Shown here one piece after another: positions 17,523 to 25,937 of a DNA stretch of 48,651 bases (its first letter is position 1; the number at the start of each line of letters is the position of its first letter). The position numbers were made by a program, and so were the translations under genes. The DNA comes from Clostridium drakei (GTDB lineage Bacteria > Bacillota > Clostridia > Clostridiales > Clostridiaceae), in contig NZ_JIBU02000043.1 of assembly GCF_000633595.2 (NCBI RefSeq), forward strand, positions 1 to 48,651. The letters are read 5' to 3'. The notes under the pieces were generated by a model. It was given only the letters and a program-made list of their open reading frames with translations. It was not told the origin of the DNA and made no database searches.

Positions 17523-17809
17523 GTGCCTACACTTGAAGTTACTAGTTTGAATTTTAACTTTTATGCAGTGATATATGATAAGTGTTTCATCACATTAGCT
17601 AAATTGTTTTAGTATTATTCTTAGCTTGAAGTTTTTGAAAGTCTTAGAACTTTAGTCCTGTCTGAGGGAACCGAGTTTGACAAAGTTCTTAGGCTTTCAA
17701 AAACTTCGAGCTTTAGAATAATTAAAACATTTAGCCGTGATGACACACTTATCATATATCACGGAGTAAAAGTTAAAATTCAAGCTTCCACTGCATTCTT
17801 GTGTCGCAT
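17523..17809. repeat. Long inverted-repeat element, full copy
   Basis: A 287-nt noncoding element. The left arm (17545-17653) and right arm (17682-17784) are inverted copies of each other over about 105 nt with few mismatches. Shared pieces include TTGAATTTTAACTTTTA, GTGATATATGATAAGTGT and GAAGTTTTTGAAAG. The loop (17654-17681) contains CCTGTCTGAGGGAACCGAG. A shortened copy with both ends but no middle lies at 28348-28462, which shows this is a repeated element. It encodes no protein and behaves like a MITE-type palindrome. Confidence 0.85.
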
Positions 17810-17817
17810 TATGCTTA

Positions 17818-18390
17818 CTACAATTTAGCTCCTATTTTTCTTGCTTTATCTAACATTTTTTCAGAAATATTTCTATTTGTTTTAGTTCCTGACTTTACAA
17901 TCTTACCTACTATCTTATATCCACCATAATGCAAAACCTCTTTTATAGCTTTTACTGCTCCCCTACTTTCTGACGCTATAAAGTTAAATGGCCATGGTGT
18001 ACTACATGCTGCAACTATAACTGCTATTTTTCCTTTCTGCCTTGCTATTGGCATACCACTATCACTTTCTCCCATAAAAACTGGAACATTACGTTCAAAC
18101 AAAACTTTCAATTGAGAACTCATATTTCCCCAATAAGTTGGAGTACCAACTATCAATACATCTGACTTTCGTATCTTTTCTCCAACAATATGCGCATCAT
18201 CTTCAGTCAATATACATTTATTATTTGTCCTACATTTCATGCAAGCTATACATGGTTTCATTTTTAAATTATATACATCAATCCATTCTATTTCATTATT
18301 ATCTTTTGAACCATTAACTATTTCTTTTAATAAATTATAAACTATACCACCTTTACGTGGACTTCCATTTAATACAAGTATCTTTTTCAT
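17818..18390 (-). CDS. Flavodoxin-fold NAD(P)H/iron-sulfur flavoprotein
   Basis: A 190-aa flavoprotein. NGSPRKGG near the N terminus binds FMN phosphate, and GTPTYWGNMSSQLK is the second flavin loop. Cysteines 47, 50, 53 and 59 (CIACMKCRTNNKC) form a compact motif like that of iron-sulfur flavoproteins and related NADPH-dependent FMN reductases. Probable cytoplasmic redox enzyme; substrate unknown. The ribosome binding site is weak (GGTG), inside a repeat-like sequence. Downstream of the DUF2271-like gene, 46 nt apart. Confidence 0.85.
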   Translation of the reverse strand: MKKILVLNGSPRKGGIVYNLLKEIVNGSKDNNEIEWIDVYNLKMKPCIACMKCRTNNKCILTEDDAHIVGEKIRKSDVLIVGTPTYWGNMSSQLKVLFERNVPVFMGESDSGMPIARQKGKIAVIVAACSTPWPFNFIASESRGAVKAIKEVLHYGGYKIVGKIVKSGTKTNRNISEKMLDKARKIGAKL

Positions 18391-18436
18391 TACACACCAT
18401 TCACTATCCTCTACTTTAAATAATATAAAACATATT

Positions 18437-19189
18437 TTACTTTATTTGAACTGTTATCTTATTAATTATATTTTTTGCTGTAGTTACTTTGGATAAATCT
18501 TCATATAAATTTCCATCAGATCCATCAGGGCTACTATGTCCAATAAGTTTTAAATCATATATTTTATTTATTGAATTTAAATTAATCTTTGAGCTATAAA
18601 TCAAAGCTGGTTGACCACTCCCCCAAGGCCCACCTGAATAATTATCCTTTCCTTGTTCAGCGTTTTTAGGGTAATATTCATTAAAATCTGTTGACATGTT
18701 AACTTCAGCAAAAATTATATATTCACCTTGCTTTTCATTAATTTTACTACTTATTACAGAACTGCCCTTAGGTGTAGCTGATGACATAGTATCTGGATTA
18801 ATTTTGTTATTTCCACGTTTATGAGTCCAATAAGGCAATGCTTCCTTTCGTTTGATTTTGCCACCTTGTTCTGAATCGCCTGGCGACCTACTCCAATTTT
18901 GATTAACAATTTTGGAAGTTGCATATATTGTATCAACATAATTTCCATTTAAATCTTCTATCCAAATAGCAAATTGTGGAGGCGTTTTTATGCTAATAAA
19001 AGAATTAATGTGGAATTTATGAAGATATTCTTGTCCTTTTATAACTGAAAAAGATAATTTTTTTCCTTGATTTTCACTTGTTATTGAAATATTACTGGTT
19101 TTGTTAATTTTTATTGTATCTATAATTTTATACAATGCCAACGCTGCAATAACAAATGCCATAAATAAAAACACTATTCTCTTTTTCAT
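18437..19189 (-). CDS. Membrane-anchored DUF2271-like protein
   Basis: A 250-aa protein with an N-terminal hydrophobic anchor (about residues 4-22). The outer domain contains FAIWIEDLNGNYVDTIY, a W..S.GD segment, ALPYWTHKRG and SSATPKG, the pattern I associate with DUF2271 proteins, found with FMN-binding or redox systems. It ends with GHSSPDGSDG and a Thr-Thr-Ala-Lys block. The ATG at 19189 has GGTGGG upstream; a TTG at 19195 is too close. It follows a TetR gene, with a flavoprotein next, suggesting an extracytoplasmic redox role. Confidence 0.65.
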   Translation of the reverse strand: MKKRIVFLFMAFVIAALALYKIIDTIKINKTSNISITSENQGKKLSFSVIKGQEYLHKFHINSFISIKTPPQFAIWIEDLNGNYVDTIYATSKIVNQNWSRSPGDSEQGGKIKRKEALPYWTHKRGNNKINPDTMSSATPKGSSVISSKINEKQGEYIIFAEVNMSTDFNEYYPKNAEQGKDNYSGGPWGSGQPALIYSSKINLNSINKIYDLKLIGHSSPDGSDGNLYEDLSKVTTAKNIINKITVQIK

Positions 19190-19191
19190 AA

Positions 19192-19848
19192 TCAATTCCC
19201 ACCTTTACATTTAACTATAGATCTTATCATGAATTCAAATGTTTCCTCTATTAGCTGAGATGCTTTTATACGGTAATAATGTTCTAAATAGTCTTGTTTT
19301 TTAACAATGTTATTGAAAATACCTGAAATGCTTGACCATAAAATAATTGCAGTATTATCTATATTTATGTTTTCCAATACCTCTCCTTCATCCATTCCTT
19401 GCCTTAGTATCTCTTTCAAATTATCTAATGCCTTTTCACCTTCTTTATAACATTCCATAATTACTTTATTATTACTGGTAAAATCTGATTGCTGATTTTC
19501 ATAGTCTACTATAACTCTAAAATAATCAGGATACTTAATACTAAAATCAATGAAAGTTTTTCCTAACAATTTGATTTTTTCTATACTATTAACCGAATTA
19601 TATTTTCTCAAATTTTCATTTATCATACTATTTAAATTTTTGAATGCCCTAAGCATAATTTCACAATAAATCTGTTCTTTACTTTTAAAATAAACATAAA
19701 CCGTTCTCTTACTGAATTCAGCTTCTTTTGCAACTTCATCCATAGTGGCTTGCTGCATACTCTTCTGAAAAAAAACTCTTTCTGCTGCATCTATAATATC
19801 ATTCTTCTTTATTAATAATTCTTTTTCTTTTCGTTCTCTTATTCCCAT
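19192..19848 (-). CDS. TetR family repressor
   Basis: A 218-aa regulator. The N-terminal helix-turn-helix lies at about residues 15-60 (AAERVFFQKSMQQATMDEVAKEAEFSKRT, then VYVYFKSKEQIY), and an all-helical ligand and dimer domain follows. GGAGGG is 5 nt before the ATG at 19848; the GTG at 19863 overlaps that site. A perfect palindrome lies 17 nt upstream, its likely operator. It shares a transcript with the next two genes (DUF2271-like and flavoprotein), which it probably controls along with itself. Confidence 0.92.
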   Translation of the reverse strand: MGIRERKEKELLIKKNDIIDAAERVFFQKSMQQATMDEVAKEAEFSKRTVYVYFKSKEQIYCEIMLRAFKNLNSMINENLRKYNSVNSIEKIKLLGKTFIDFSIKYPDYFRVIVDYENQQSDFTSNNKVIMECYKEGEKALDNLKEILRQGMDEGEVLENINIDNTAIILWSSISGIFNNIVKKQDYLEHYYRIKASQLIEETFEFMIRSIVKCKGGN

Positions 19849-19864
19849 AAAGCCCTCCAACACA

Positions 19865-19907
19865 ATTATGTAATAAAGTAAACTATAAGTTTACTTTATT
19901 ACATAAT
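19865..19907. promoter_or_regulatory. Palindromic operator of the TetR protein
   Basis: A perfect inverted repeat of 20-nt arms around a 3-nt centre (ATA, 19885-19887). The core arms read AAAGTAAACT and AGTTTACTTT. It sits directly before the TetR gene, where such regulators bind. Confidence 0.85.
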
Positions 19908-20037
19908 AGTACATGCAGTCTTTACTGTCAATACTTTAATTTCACATAAACAATTATTTTTGACACATCTATTGGTAATATAGTCCAAGTCTAAATAATA
20001 AAAATATTCTTATATGCAAAAAATTAAAATTTAAAAT

Positions 20038-20074
20038 AAAAATTAGTGCGAATATAAAAAACGCACTAATTTTA
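20038..20074 (-). terminator. Terminator after the cell-wall protein gene
   Basis: AATTAGTGCG (20041-20050) pairs with CGCACTAATT (20062-20071); minus-strand T run follows. Confidence 0.85.
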
Positions 20075-20128
20075 CAAATTATAAATAAATAATTTTCACT
20101 TAAACTATATTATTATAGGCTAAAATTT

Positions 20129-22138
20129 TTATTGAACAATTTGATCTAAAGATCCATTCAGTTTCATTCTATATAATTTACTTGTCATATTGCCAGACAT
20201 AAGATCTACATGGTATACCCAATCCCCTAATACATACAAAGAAATAACATATTTATCTTCGCTTATCTTTTCATATCCAGTTCCATCATTTTTTACTTTA
20301 TAAATTCCATTTGAGTTGAATCCTGAACAATAAATATAATCACCTTGGACCTCTATTGCAGTAGAGCAATCTACATCACTTAATGTCCTATTTTCTGATC
20401 CATCTAATTTCATTTTACATAACAAACCATTATCATTATCATCTATTGAGCTGTAATATATATAATTTCCTACAATATTTATATTTCTACTTTTTGAATT
20501 ATTAAGTTTTTGTTTTTCTGAACCATCTAGTTTAATTCTATATAAATTATTATTCTCATTGTCACAATAGTAGATCCAATTACCTATAATATTCATATAA
20601 TTTTCTGCAGAATCATTGCATAAAAGCTTTTTGTCTGATCCATCTGTTCTCATTTTATATATCTTAGATCCATCATCTAAATTAGCATAATATAACCAAC
20701 CATCCTTTAATGTTAGATACATTCCATGTTCATTTCCTATAGCTTGTTTTCCAGTTCCATCTTTTTTTATTTTATATATGGAGAACTTGTCTGAATCTAC
20801 CTTATTATATTTAGCATAGTAAATACAATCATCTTGAAAATTCACATAGACCGGTGCATCATTTGTCACTTCGCTTCTTTCACTACCATCATTTTTCATT
20901 TTATAAAAACAGTTTTTTTGATTTTCTCCATAGTAATTAATATAATAAATATAATCACCATCAATCCAGATTTTTTTTGCAAAATCATTAGATAATTTCA
21001 CCTTGTCTGATCCATCACTTTTTTCCTTATAAAATTTGCTAGTTGATAATGACTTACCATCATTTACACTATAATAAACCCAATTTCCCTGTTTAACTAT
21101 AGCTGAACCATTATTCTCAACCCCTACCTCTGTAGTTGAAGTACTATTTGAATTATCGTCACTAGCACCATTAAATACATCCTGTTCATGTAATTCTTTA
21201 ATTCCCGAAGTTCCACCAAAAACAGTAATATTTTTAATTTCACTTTCTTTAGTAGTTAAAAAGTATTTAGTATACTCACTACTTTTATCACCCATCAATA
21301 TAATAGGATTAGCTCCTTGTGCTGCAAAAGCAGAACCACTTAAAGCATCTGCAAATTGCTCGGAATAAGCCATACATACATTACTAAAATTAACCTTATC
21401 TCCAAAAGCTTTAATGATATTTATATTTCTCTCATACTTATCCTTACCATCAATTCTCTCAACATTAGAAAATTTAAGTGCTGTATCTTCAGATATTACA
21501 TCCGCTCCCCCTATTATGTAAGTTTTAGAAATATTTTTACCAGCCATAAATTTTTCAACAGAACCAGGTATTCCATCTTTAGGCATTAAAATAATAGGCA
21601 TTTGATATCTAGCCGCTATTGGTGCAATAGATAATGCATCTGTAAAATCATTATCTGTCGTAAGTATAACTCCATTATCAGTGCCAATTTTCTCAGCTAC
21701 TGCTGCTGAAGTTCCATTTCTATCTTGTCCACTTAATCTTTCAGTAGTTATTCCCATGCTTTTCATTGTATTTTCTACACTAGGAGTAATAACAGCTGTT
21801 CCACCTACAATAAATGCATGTTGTACTTTTAATCTTTTTAATTCATTATAAGTTTTATCACCTAAAATGCTACCTTTAGCTAGCAATATAGGTGCATTAT
21901 ATTTTTTAGCTAGTACAGATGAACTTAAAGCATCCGGAAAATTTTCTCCATTAACTATTACTGCATATTCACTTGTACTCTTCCATCCTTCTTGTACAAT
22001 TTTACTGCAAGTTTCATATCTATCGGCTCCCCAAATTCTTTTAACTTCAGGAGACGCAGCATTAACTTTACTTGTACATAACATTGATAAACCAACTGCT
22101 GCAACTGAAACTAATAAACAAAATTTCTTTTTTAACAT
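20129..22138 (-). CDS. Secreted surface protein, three CWB2 repeats plus DUF5050 repeats
   Basis: A 669-aa protein with a signal peptide (cleavage near residue 27, VNA-ASP). Three cell-wall-binding type 2 repeats (about 30-315) carry RIWGADRYET, FPDALS, FTDALS and FADALS motifs and anchor it to anionic wall polymer, as in clostridial S-layer paralogues. A Ser/Asn/Thr-rich linker (about 318-345) leads to tandem repeats of about 45 residues (345-669) of the form WVYY..N....LYRMKLDGSEK, a DUF5050-like beta-propeller-type region. Ligand unknown. GAGGAAG precedes the ATG. Confidence 0.93.
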   Translation of the reverse strand: MLKKKFCLLVSVAAVGLSMLCTSKVNAASPEVKRIWGADRYETCSKIVQEGWKSTSEYAVIVNGENFPDALSSSVLAKKYNAPILLAKGSILGDKTYNELKRLKVQHAFIVGGTAVITPSVENTMKSMGITTERLSGQDRNGTSAAVAEKIGTDNGVILTTDNDFTDALSIAPIAARYQMPIILMPKDGIPGSVEKFMAGKNISKTYIIGGADVISEDTALKFSNVERIDGKDKYERNINIIKAFGDKVNFSNVCMAYSEQFADALSGSAFAAQGANPIILMGDKSSEYTKYFLTTKESEIKNITVFGGTSGIKELHEQDVFNGASDDNSNSTSTTEVGVENNGSAIVKQGNWVYYSVNDGKSLSTSKFYKEKSDGSDKVKLSNDFAKKIWIDGDYIYYINYYGENQKNCFYKMKNDGSERSEVTNDAPVYVNFQDDCIYYAKYNKVDSDKFSIYKIKKDGTGKQAIGNEHGMYLTLKDGWLYYANLDDGSKIYKMRTDGSDKKLLCNDSAENYMNIIGNWIYYCDNENNNLYRIKLDGSEKQKLNNSKSRNINIVGNYIYYSSIDDNDNGLLCKMKLDGSENRTLSDVDCSTAIEVQGDYIYCSGFNSNGIYKVKNDGTGYEKISEDKYVISLYVLGDWVYHVDLMSGNMTSKLYRMKLNGSLDQIVQ

Positions 22139-22221
22139 TCCTCTTCCTCCTAGTAAAAATAGAATTCAAATTTATTATAGCACAGTATACCTATAATTTT
22201 CTAATATTTATTAAATTTAGA

Positions 22222-22263
22222 ATTTAAAAAATCCTTGAGTTCAATTAATTCTGAACTCAAGGA
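22222..22263 (-). terminator. Terminator after the ECF S-component gene
   Basis: TCCTTGAGTTCA pairs perfectly with TGAACTCAAGGA (22232-22263) and is followed by a minus-strand T run. Confidence 0.9.
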
Positions 22264-22271
22264 AGATTTTT

Positions 22272-22862
22272 CTATCTATGCTTTATTTTATTAATTGCAG
22301 TTACTACTGAGACTACGATAATCATTGACAAAATTATTTCTGGAATACCATTTGTTACAGCAACTGCTATTATACCTTTTTTAGCAGCACTTAAGCTTAA
22401 ATTTAAAGCTTTTGCATAAGGCCCCAAGTATATAAGGTATATCATTCCAAGTACACCTATAGTATTGGTAAGTGTACCTACTGCAGCTCCTATTGCAATT
22501 CCTAGAGATTTTGACTTTAACTTAACAATCTTATAAATATAATAAGATGTTAATCCTATAAGTACTCTAGGCAATACAGAGACCAATGGGTTCATAAATA
22601 CAAAAGAAACTGGCGTTGGTTCAATTATTGATTGTACAACACTAAATATCCCAAAAATCAATCCTACCATAGCACCTACTACAGGCCCTTCTAGTATAGC
22701 TCCAATAATAACTGGAACATGCATAATAGTTGCTTTTACAGGTGGTACTGGTATAAACCCTAACCCAGTTACCCCAAGTATGATTGAAATTGATGACAAC
22801 ATGCCTATAACAGCAAGTTGTCTTGTGCTAAACTTGGTTGTAGATTTTAATCCTCTTTCCAT
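22272..22862 (-). CDS. ECF transporter S-component, ligand unknown
   Basis: A 196-aa membrane protein with six helices. The N terminus (FSTRQLAVIGMLSSISIILG) and GFIPVPPVKATIMHVPVIIGA block are those of the large ECF S-component family that captures vitamins or precursors for the shared EcfAAT module. The loop PTPVSFVFMNPLVSVLPR is also typical. Ligand is not decidable; pantothenate-type or, from the psuKG neighbours, pseudouridine are guesses. It has its own promoter and a leader that may be structured. GGAGG precedes the ATG. Confidence 0.85.
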   Translation of the reverse strand: MERGLKSTTKFSTRQLAVIGMLSSISIILGVTGLGFIPVPPVKATIMHVPVIIGAILEGPVVGAMVGLIFGIFSVVQSIIEPTPVSFVFMNPLVSVLPRVLIGLTSYYIYKIVKLKSKSLGIAIGAAVGTLTNTIGVLGMIYLIYLGPYAKALNLSLSAAKKGIIAVAVTNGIPEIILSMIIVVSVVTAINKIKHR

Positions 22863-22864
22863 TG

Positions 22865-22986
22865 ATAATTACCTCCGTTCTTATTCCTTTTTCTGGATAT
22901 AATTCGGAATTTCTTATTAAAAAATTTCCGTTCGGTTTCAAAGAATACCGACGATTTAATTTTATCACCTAGGAGATAAAATTCAA
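22865..22986 (-). promoter_or_regulatory. Promoter and possibly structured leader of the ECF S-component
   Basis: On the minus strand TTGAAT (22981-22986) and TAAAAT (22959-22964) are 16 nt apart. The leader of about 90 nt can form a hairpin with arms CGTCGGT and ACCG-A-ACG (bulged A, about 22950-22928), then a second hairpin CGGAA/TTCCG around an AT-rich loop, ending at ACGGAGG. It matches no riboswitch class I know. Confidence 0.45.
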
Positions 22987-23058
22987 TATAAAAAGTAAAA
23001 AAAAAATAATTTTATTTTTTCTAAACATTGCATATTTTCAAATAAATACACTGTAAAA

Positions 23059-23102
23059 GTAAGCATAGATATTCACAACTAGTGCGATATATCTATGCTT
23101 AC
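23059..23102 (-). terminator. Terminator of the psuK-psuG operon
   Basis: GTAAGCATAGATAT (23059-23072) pairs with ATATCTATGCTTAC (23089-23102), followed on the minus strand by TTTT. Just past the psuG stop. Confidence 0.85.
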
Positions 23103-23115
23103 ATACTACAAAATT

Positions 23116-24027
23116 TTATTTACATAATTCTACTGCTAATTCTGCACCTAATGCAGCATTATTATAAACAAGTCTTATGTTGGATTCTAGACTGTCTCCT
23201 CCAGTTATTTCTTTTATCTTAGCAAGTAAAAATGGTGTTGATTCCTTACCTCTTATACCTTTTTCTTCTGATTCCTTTAAGGCAGCCTCAATAGCTTTGC
23301 TTATTATATCATAATCCATTTGATATTGCTCAGGAATCGGATTTGCAACTATAAGCCCACCTTGTAATCCTAAATCCCATTTAGCTTTTATAGCATCTGA
23401 AAGTTCTTTAACTGAATCAATTTTATAATCAACTCCGAAACCACTTTTTCTTGTGTAGAAAGCTGGCATTTCATCTGTTCCAAATCCCACTACTGGAACT
23501 CCATTAGTTTCTAAATATTCTAAAGTTAATCCTATATCCAATATAGATTTTGCACCTGCACAAACTACTGCTACATTTGTATGTGCTAATTCTTCTAAAT
23601 CTGCTGATATATCAAAAGTTTGCTGAGCTCCTCTATGAACTCCTCCAATTCCACCTGTAGCAAATACTTTTATTCCTGCGAGTTCTGCAATAATCATTGT
23701 AGATGCCACAGTAGTTGCTCCATCCATTTTTTTTGCAATTATGAATGGAATATCTCTTCTACTTGTTTTTATCACATTTTTACCATTACCCAAGTATTCA
23801 AGTTCATCATTAGTAAGACCAACTTTTAATTTACCATTTAAAATAGCAATAGTTGCTGGAATTGCTCCCTTATCTCTTATAATTTTTTCAACATTTCTTG
23901 CTGTTTCAACATTTTTAGGATATGGCATACCATGAGATATTATAGTAGACTCTAATGCCACAACTGGTTTACCTTCCTCTAGTGCTTTTTTAACCTCAGG
24001 ATTTATATCTAAGTATTTTTCTAACAT
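23116..24027 (-). CDS. psuG: Pseudouridine-5'-phosphate glycosidase
   Basis: A 303-aa enzyme that splits pseudouridine 5'-phosphate into uracil and ribose 5-phosphate (written biochemically as the reversible C-C glycosidase). Family blocks are clear: [17 protein letters not shown] at the N terminus, [32 protein letters not shown] and [17 protein letters not shown]. Length is normal. Its ATG overlaps the last 7 nt of the kinase gene upstream, so the two are translationally coupled. Confidence 0.97.
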   Translation of the reverse strand: MLEKYLDINPEVKKALEEGKPVVALESTIISHGMPYPKNVETARNVEKIIRDKGAIPATIAILNGKLKVGLTNDELEYLGNGKNVIKTSRRDIPFIIAKKMDGATTVASTMIIAELAGIKVFATGGIGGVHRGAQQTFDISADLEELAHTNVAVVCAGAKSILDIGLTLEYLETNGVPVVGFGTDEMPAFYTRKSGFGVDYKIDSVKELSDAIKAKWDLGLQGGLIVANPIPEQYQMDYDIISKAIEAALKESEEKGIRGKESTPFLLAKIKEITGGDSLESNIRLVYNNAALGAELAVELCK

Positions 24028-25115
24028 AATTTTAATTCCTCCATTTTTTTATTTATATTTTCAATTGACATATTAGGATTTATGGTATTCTCATGAGATA
24101 GAGCTAAAATAGATGCTGTCATTGCAACCTTAGTACTATCTTCCATTGATAACTTATTCATTCTGGAAAAAACTAATCCTGCCAGGAATGCATCACCTGC
24201 TCCTGTAGCATTTACAACATTAACTTTCGGTGTTTTTACAATATTTTCTTCACATCCATCATTATAATAAACTCCATCTTCTCCAAGCGTTATGAATACT
24301 CTTTTAACACCTTTATCTAAAAAATACTTTCCACATTTATTCAAATCATCATTACTTTTAATTTCTATCCCTGAAAGGATTTCTGCCTCAATTTTATTAG
24401 GCTTTATAGTATGAAAACATCCTATAATATCCTTAACTTTTTTTGCCTTAGTTGTGGATACTGTATCTAAAAATAGTTCAGTATCTTTATGATTTGTTAC
24501 AATGTATTCAATAGTTTTCTGTGGTATATTTGTATCTATAACACAAATGCTAGCATTATCTATTACATGTTTTTTCTTCTGTATAAATTCAACTGTCATT
24601 TGCTCTAAAATATCCATATATGCAATGGCAACCTGCATATCTCCTTTTTCATTTAATATGCATAAGTAAGTAGAAGTTGGCTGTTCTTGAAGTCTAAGAG
24701 AGTGTTCCATATCAAGTCCTATGTTTCTTCCCTCTTCTATTATTTTATTACCATATACATCATTACCTATAACAGTAATAAGTTTAGTCTCTACATCCAT
24801 TTTTCTTAAGTTTTCTCCTATGTTTCTTCCAACACCACCTAATGATATTTTTACCTGACCAGGATTAGAATCCTTTTGTATTAATATCTGATTAGGAAAT
24901 CCCTGAATATCAACATTTGCACCACCTATTACACATACATAAGGGGCTTCATTTAATACATATCCTTTCCCCTTTATATATCCTTTTTTCATTAAATTTG
25001 TAATGTGTACTGCTGCTGAAGAACGGGTAATACCCAAAATTTCTGAAAGCTCTTTTTGAGAAATCATAGGATTACTTTTTATAAGCTTTAAAATTTCTTC
25101 TTCTCTATTTGTCAC
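24021..25115 (-). CDS. psuK: PfkB-type pseudouridine kinase with N-terminal HTH
   Basis: Phosphorylates pseudouridine for PsuG. 364 aa: an N-terminal winged helix (residues 1-50, with [20 protein letters not shown]) is followed by a ribokinase/PfkB fold with [22 protein letters not shown] and the anion-hole/catalytic motif ATGAGDAF (Asp308). The extra HTH domain is known in PsuK-like and other PfkB kinases and suggests self-regulation, though this is inference. Specificity is inferred from the overlap with psuG. Confidence 0.9.
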   Translation of the reverse strand: MTNREEEILKLIKSNPMISQKELSEILGITRSSAAVHITNLMKKGYIKGKGYVLNEAPYVCVIGGANVDIQGFPNQILIQKDSNPGQVKISLGGVGRNIGENLRKMDVETKLITVIGNDVYGNKIIEEGRNIGLDMEHSLRLQEQPTSTYLCILNEKGDMQVAIAYMDILEQMTVEFIQKKKHVIDNASICVIDTNIPQKTIEYIVTNHKDTELFLDTVSTTKAKKVKDIIGCFHTIKPNKIEAEILSGIEIKSNDDLNKCGKYFLDKGVKRVFITLGEDGVYYNDGCEENIVKTPKVNVVNATGAGDAFLAGLVFSRMNKLSMEDSTKVAMTASILALSHENTINPNMSIENINKKMEELKLC

Positions 25116-25225
25116 GTAACTCCCTCTCTTTATAATATAACTTTCATTTTTCTTAACTTTTGTTTACTAAATTAATTTTAGCTTATTTAAATTTGAATTG
25201 CAATACATTTTTTTAATATTTTCAA

Positions 25226-25272
25226 TAAAAAAGTTGAAGAATCATATTGTACTTAATATAATTCTTCAACCT
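25226..25272 (-). terminator. Terminator after the YbaK-type gene
   Basis: GTTGAAGAAT (25233-25242) pairs with ATTCTTCAAC (25261-25270), with an inner ATT/AAT and a minus-strand T run. Confidence 0.85.
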
Positions 25273-25290
25273 TCATGATTACTTACGCAT

Positions 25291-25749
25291 TTACTTGCAT
25301 AAATCTGCCCATGTACCTTTAGTTATATTTTCTAATTCATTAACAGCTACTTTTACTGCAGCATGTGGTGATCCTGCTGCTGGATACACAAAATCAAATT
25401 CTTTGAGTGATACATCCAAATATGTATCCATATGATTCTTAAGTCCAAAAGGACAAACTCCTCCTACAGGATGACCAGTTACTTCTAGCACTTCATCTGA
25501 GTTTAGCATTTTAGCTTTAGTACTAAAGCAATCTTTAAATTTTCTGTTATCTATTTTGGCATCACCTTTTGAAACTATCAAAATATCCCTATCCTTTAAT
25601 TTAAAAGCCATAGTTTTTGCTATACGTTCAGGCTCTACCCCTATGGCCTGAGCTGCCAATTGTACAGTTGCTGTGCTTTCATCAAGCTCAAATACTTTCA
25701 ATTTTAAATTTTCATCATGAAATTGTTTTTTTACACTTTCTACACTCAT
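25291..25749 (-). CDS. YbaK/EbsC family aminoacyl-tRNA deacylase
   Basis: A 152-aa YbaK domain protein. Relatives remove mischarged amino acids (for example Cys from tRNA-Pro) in trans. The conserved lysine lies in ERIAKTMAFKLKD, followed by GDAKIDNRKFK, VGGVCPFGLK and AAGSPHAAVKV. Exact specificity cannot be read. GGGGGG precedes the ATG. Monocistronic. Confidence 0.9.
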   Translation of the reverse strand: MSVESVKKQFHDENLKLKVFELDESTATVQLAAQAIGVEPERIAKTMAFKLKDRDILIVSKGDAKIDNRKFKDCFSTKAKMLNSDEVLEVTGHPVGGVCPFGLKNHMDTYLDVSLKEFDFVYPAAGSPHAAVKVAVNELENITKGTWADLCK

Positions 25750-25875
25750 TAGTTAGCCCCCTAATAATTTTTATTTTAACAATTATACCACATTATTTAT
25801 ATTATAACCACCATATACCAAGTTTACTTACAATTTACAATTACGATTCAATAGCTAACTTTCACAATTTGAACT

Positions 25876-25893
25876 CATTGCGACACAACTTTT
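25876..25893. repeat. Solo end of an inverted-repeat element
   Basis: An 18-nt stretch (CATTGC, then ACACAACTTTT) matches the left end of the element at 27851-28175 at 17 of 18 positions. Probably a decayed or solo terminus. Confidence 0.4.
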
Positions 25894-25937
25894 GTACTAG
25901 TTAAAAATCTTATATATAAAACTGAGTTAATAACACT

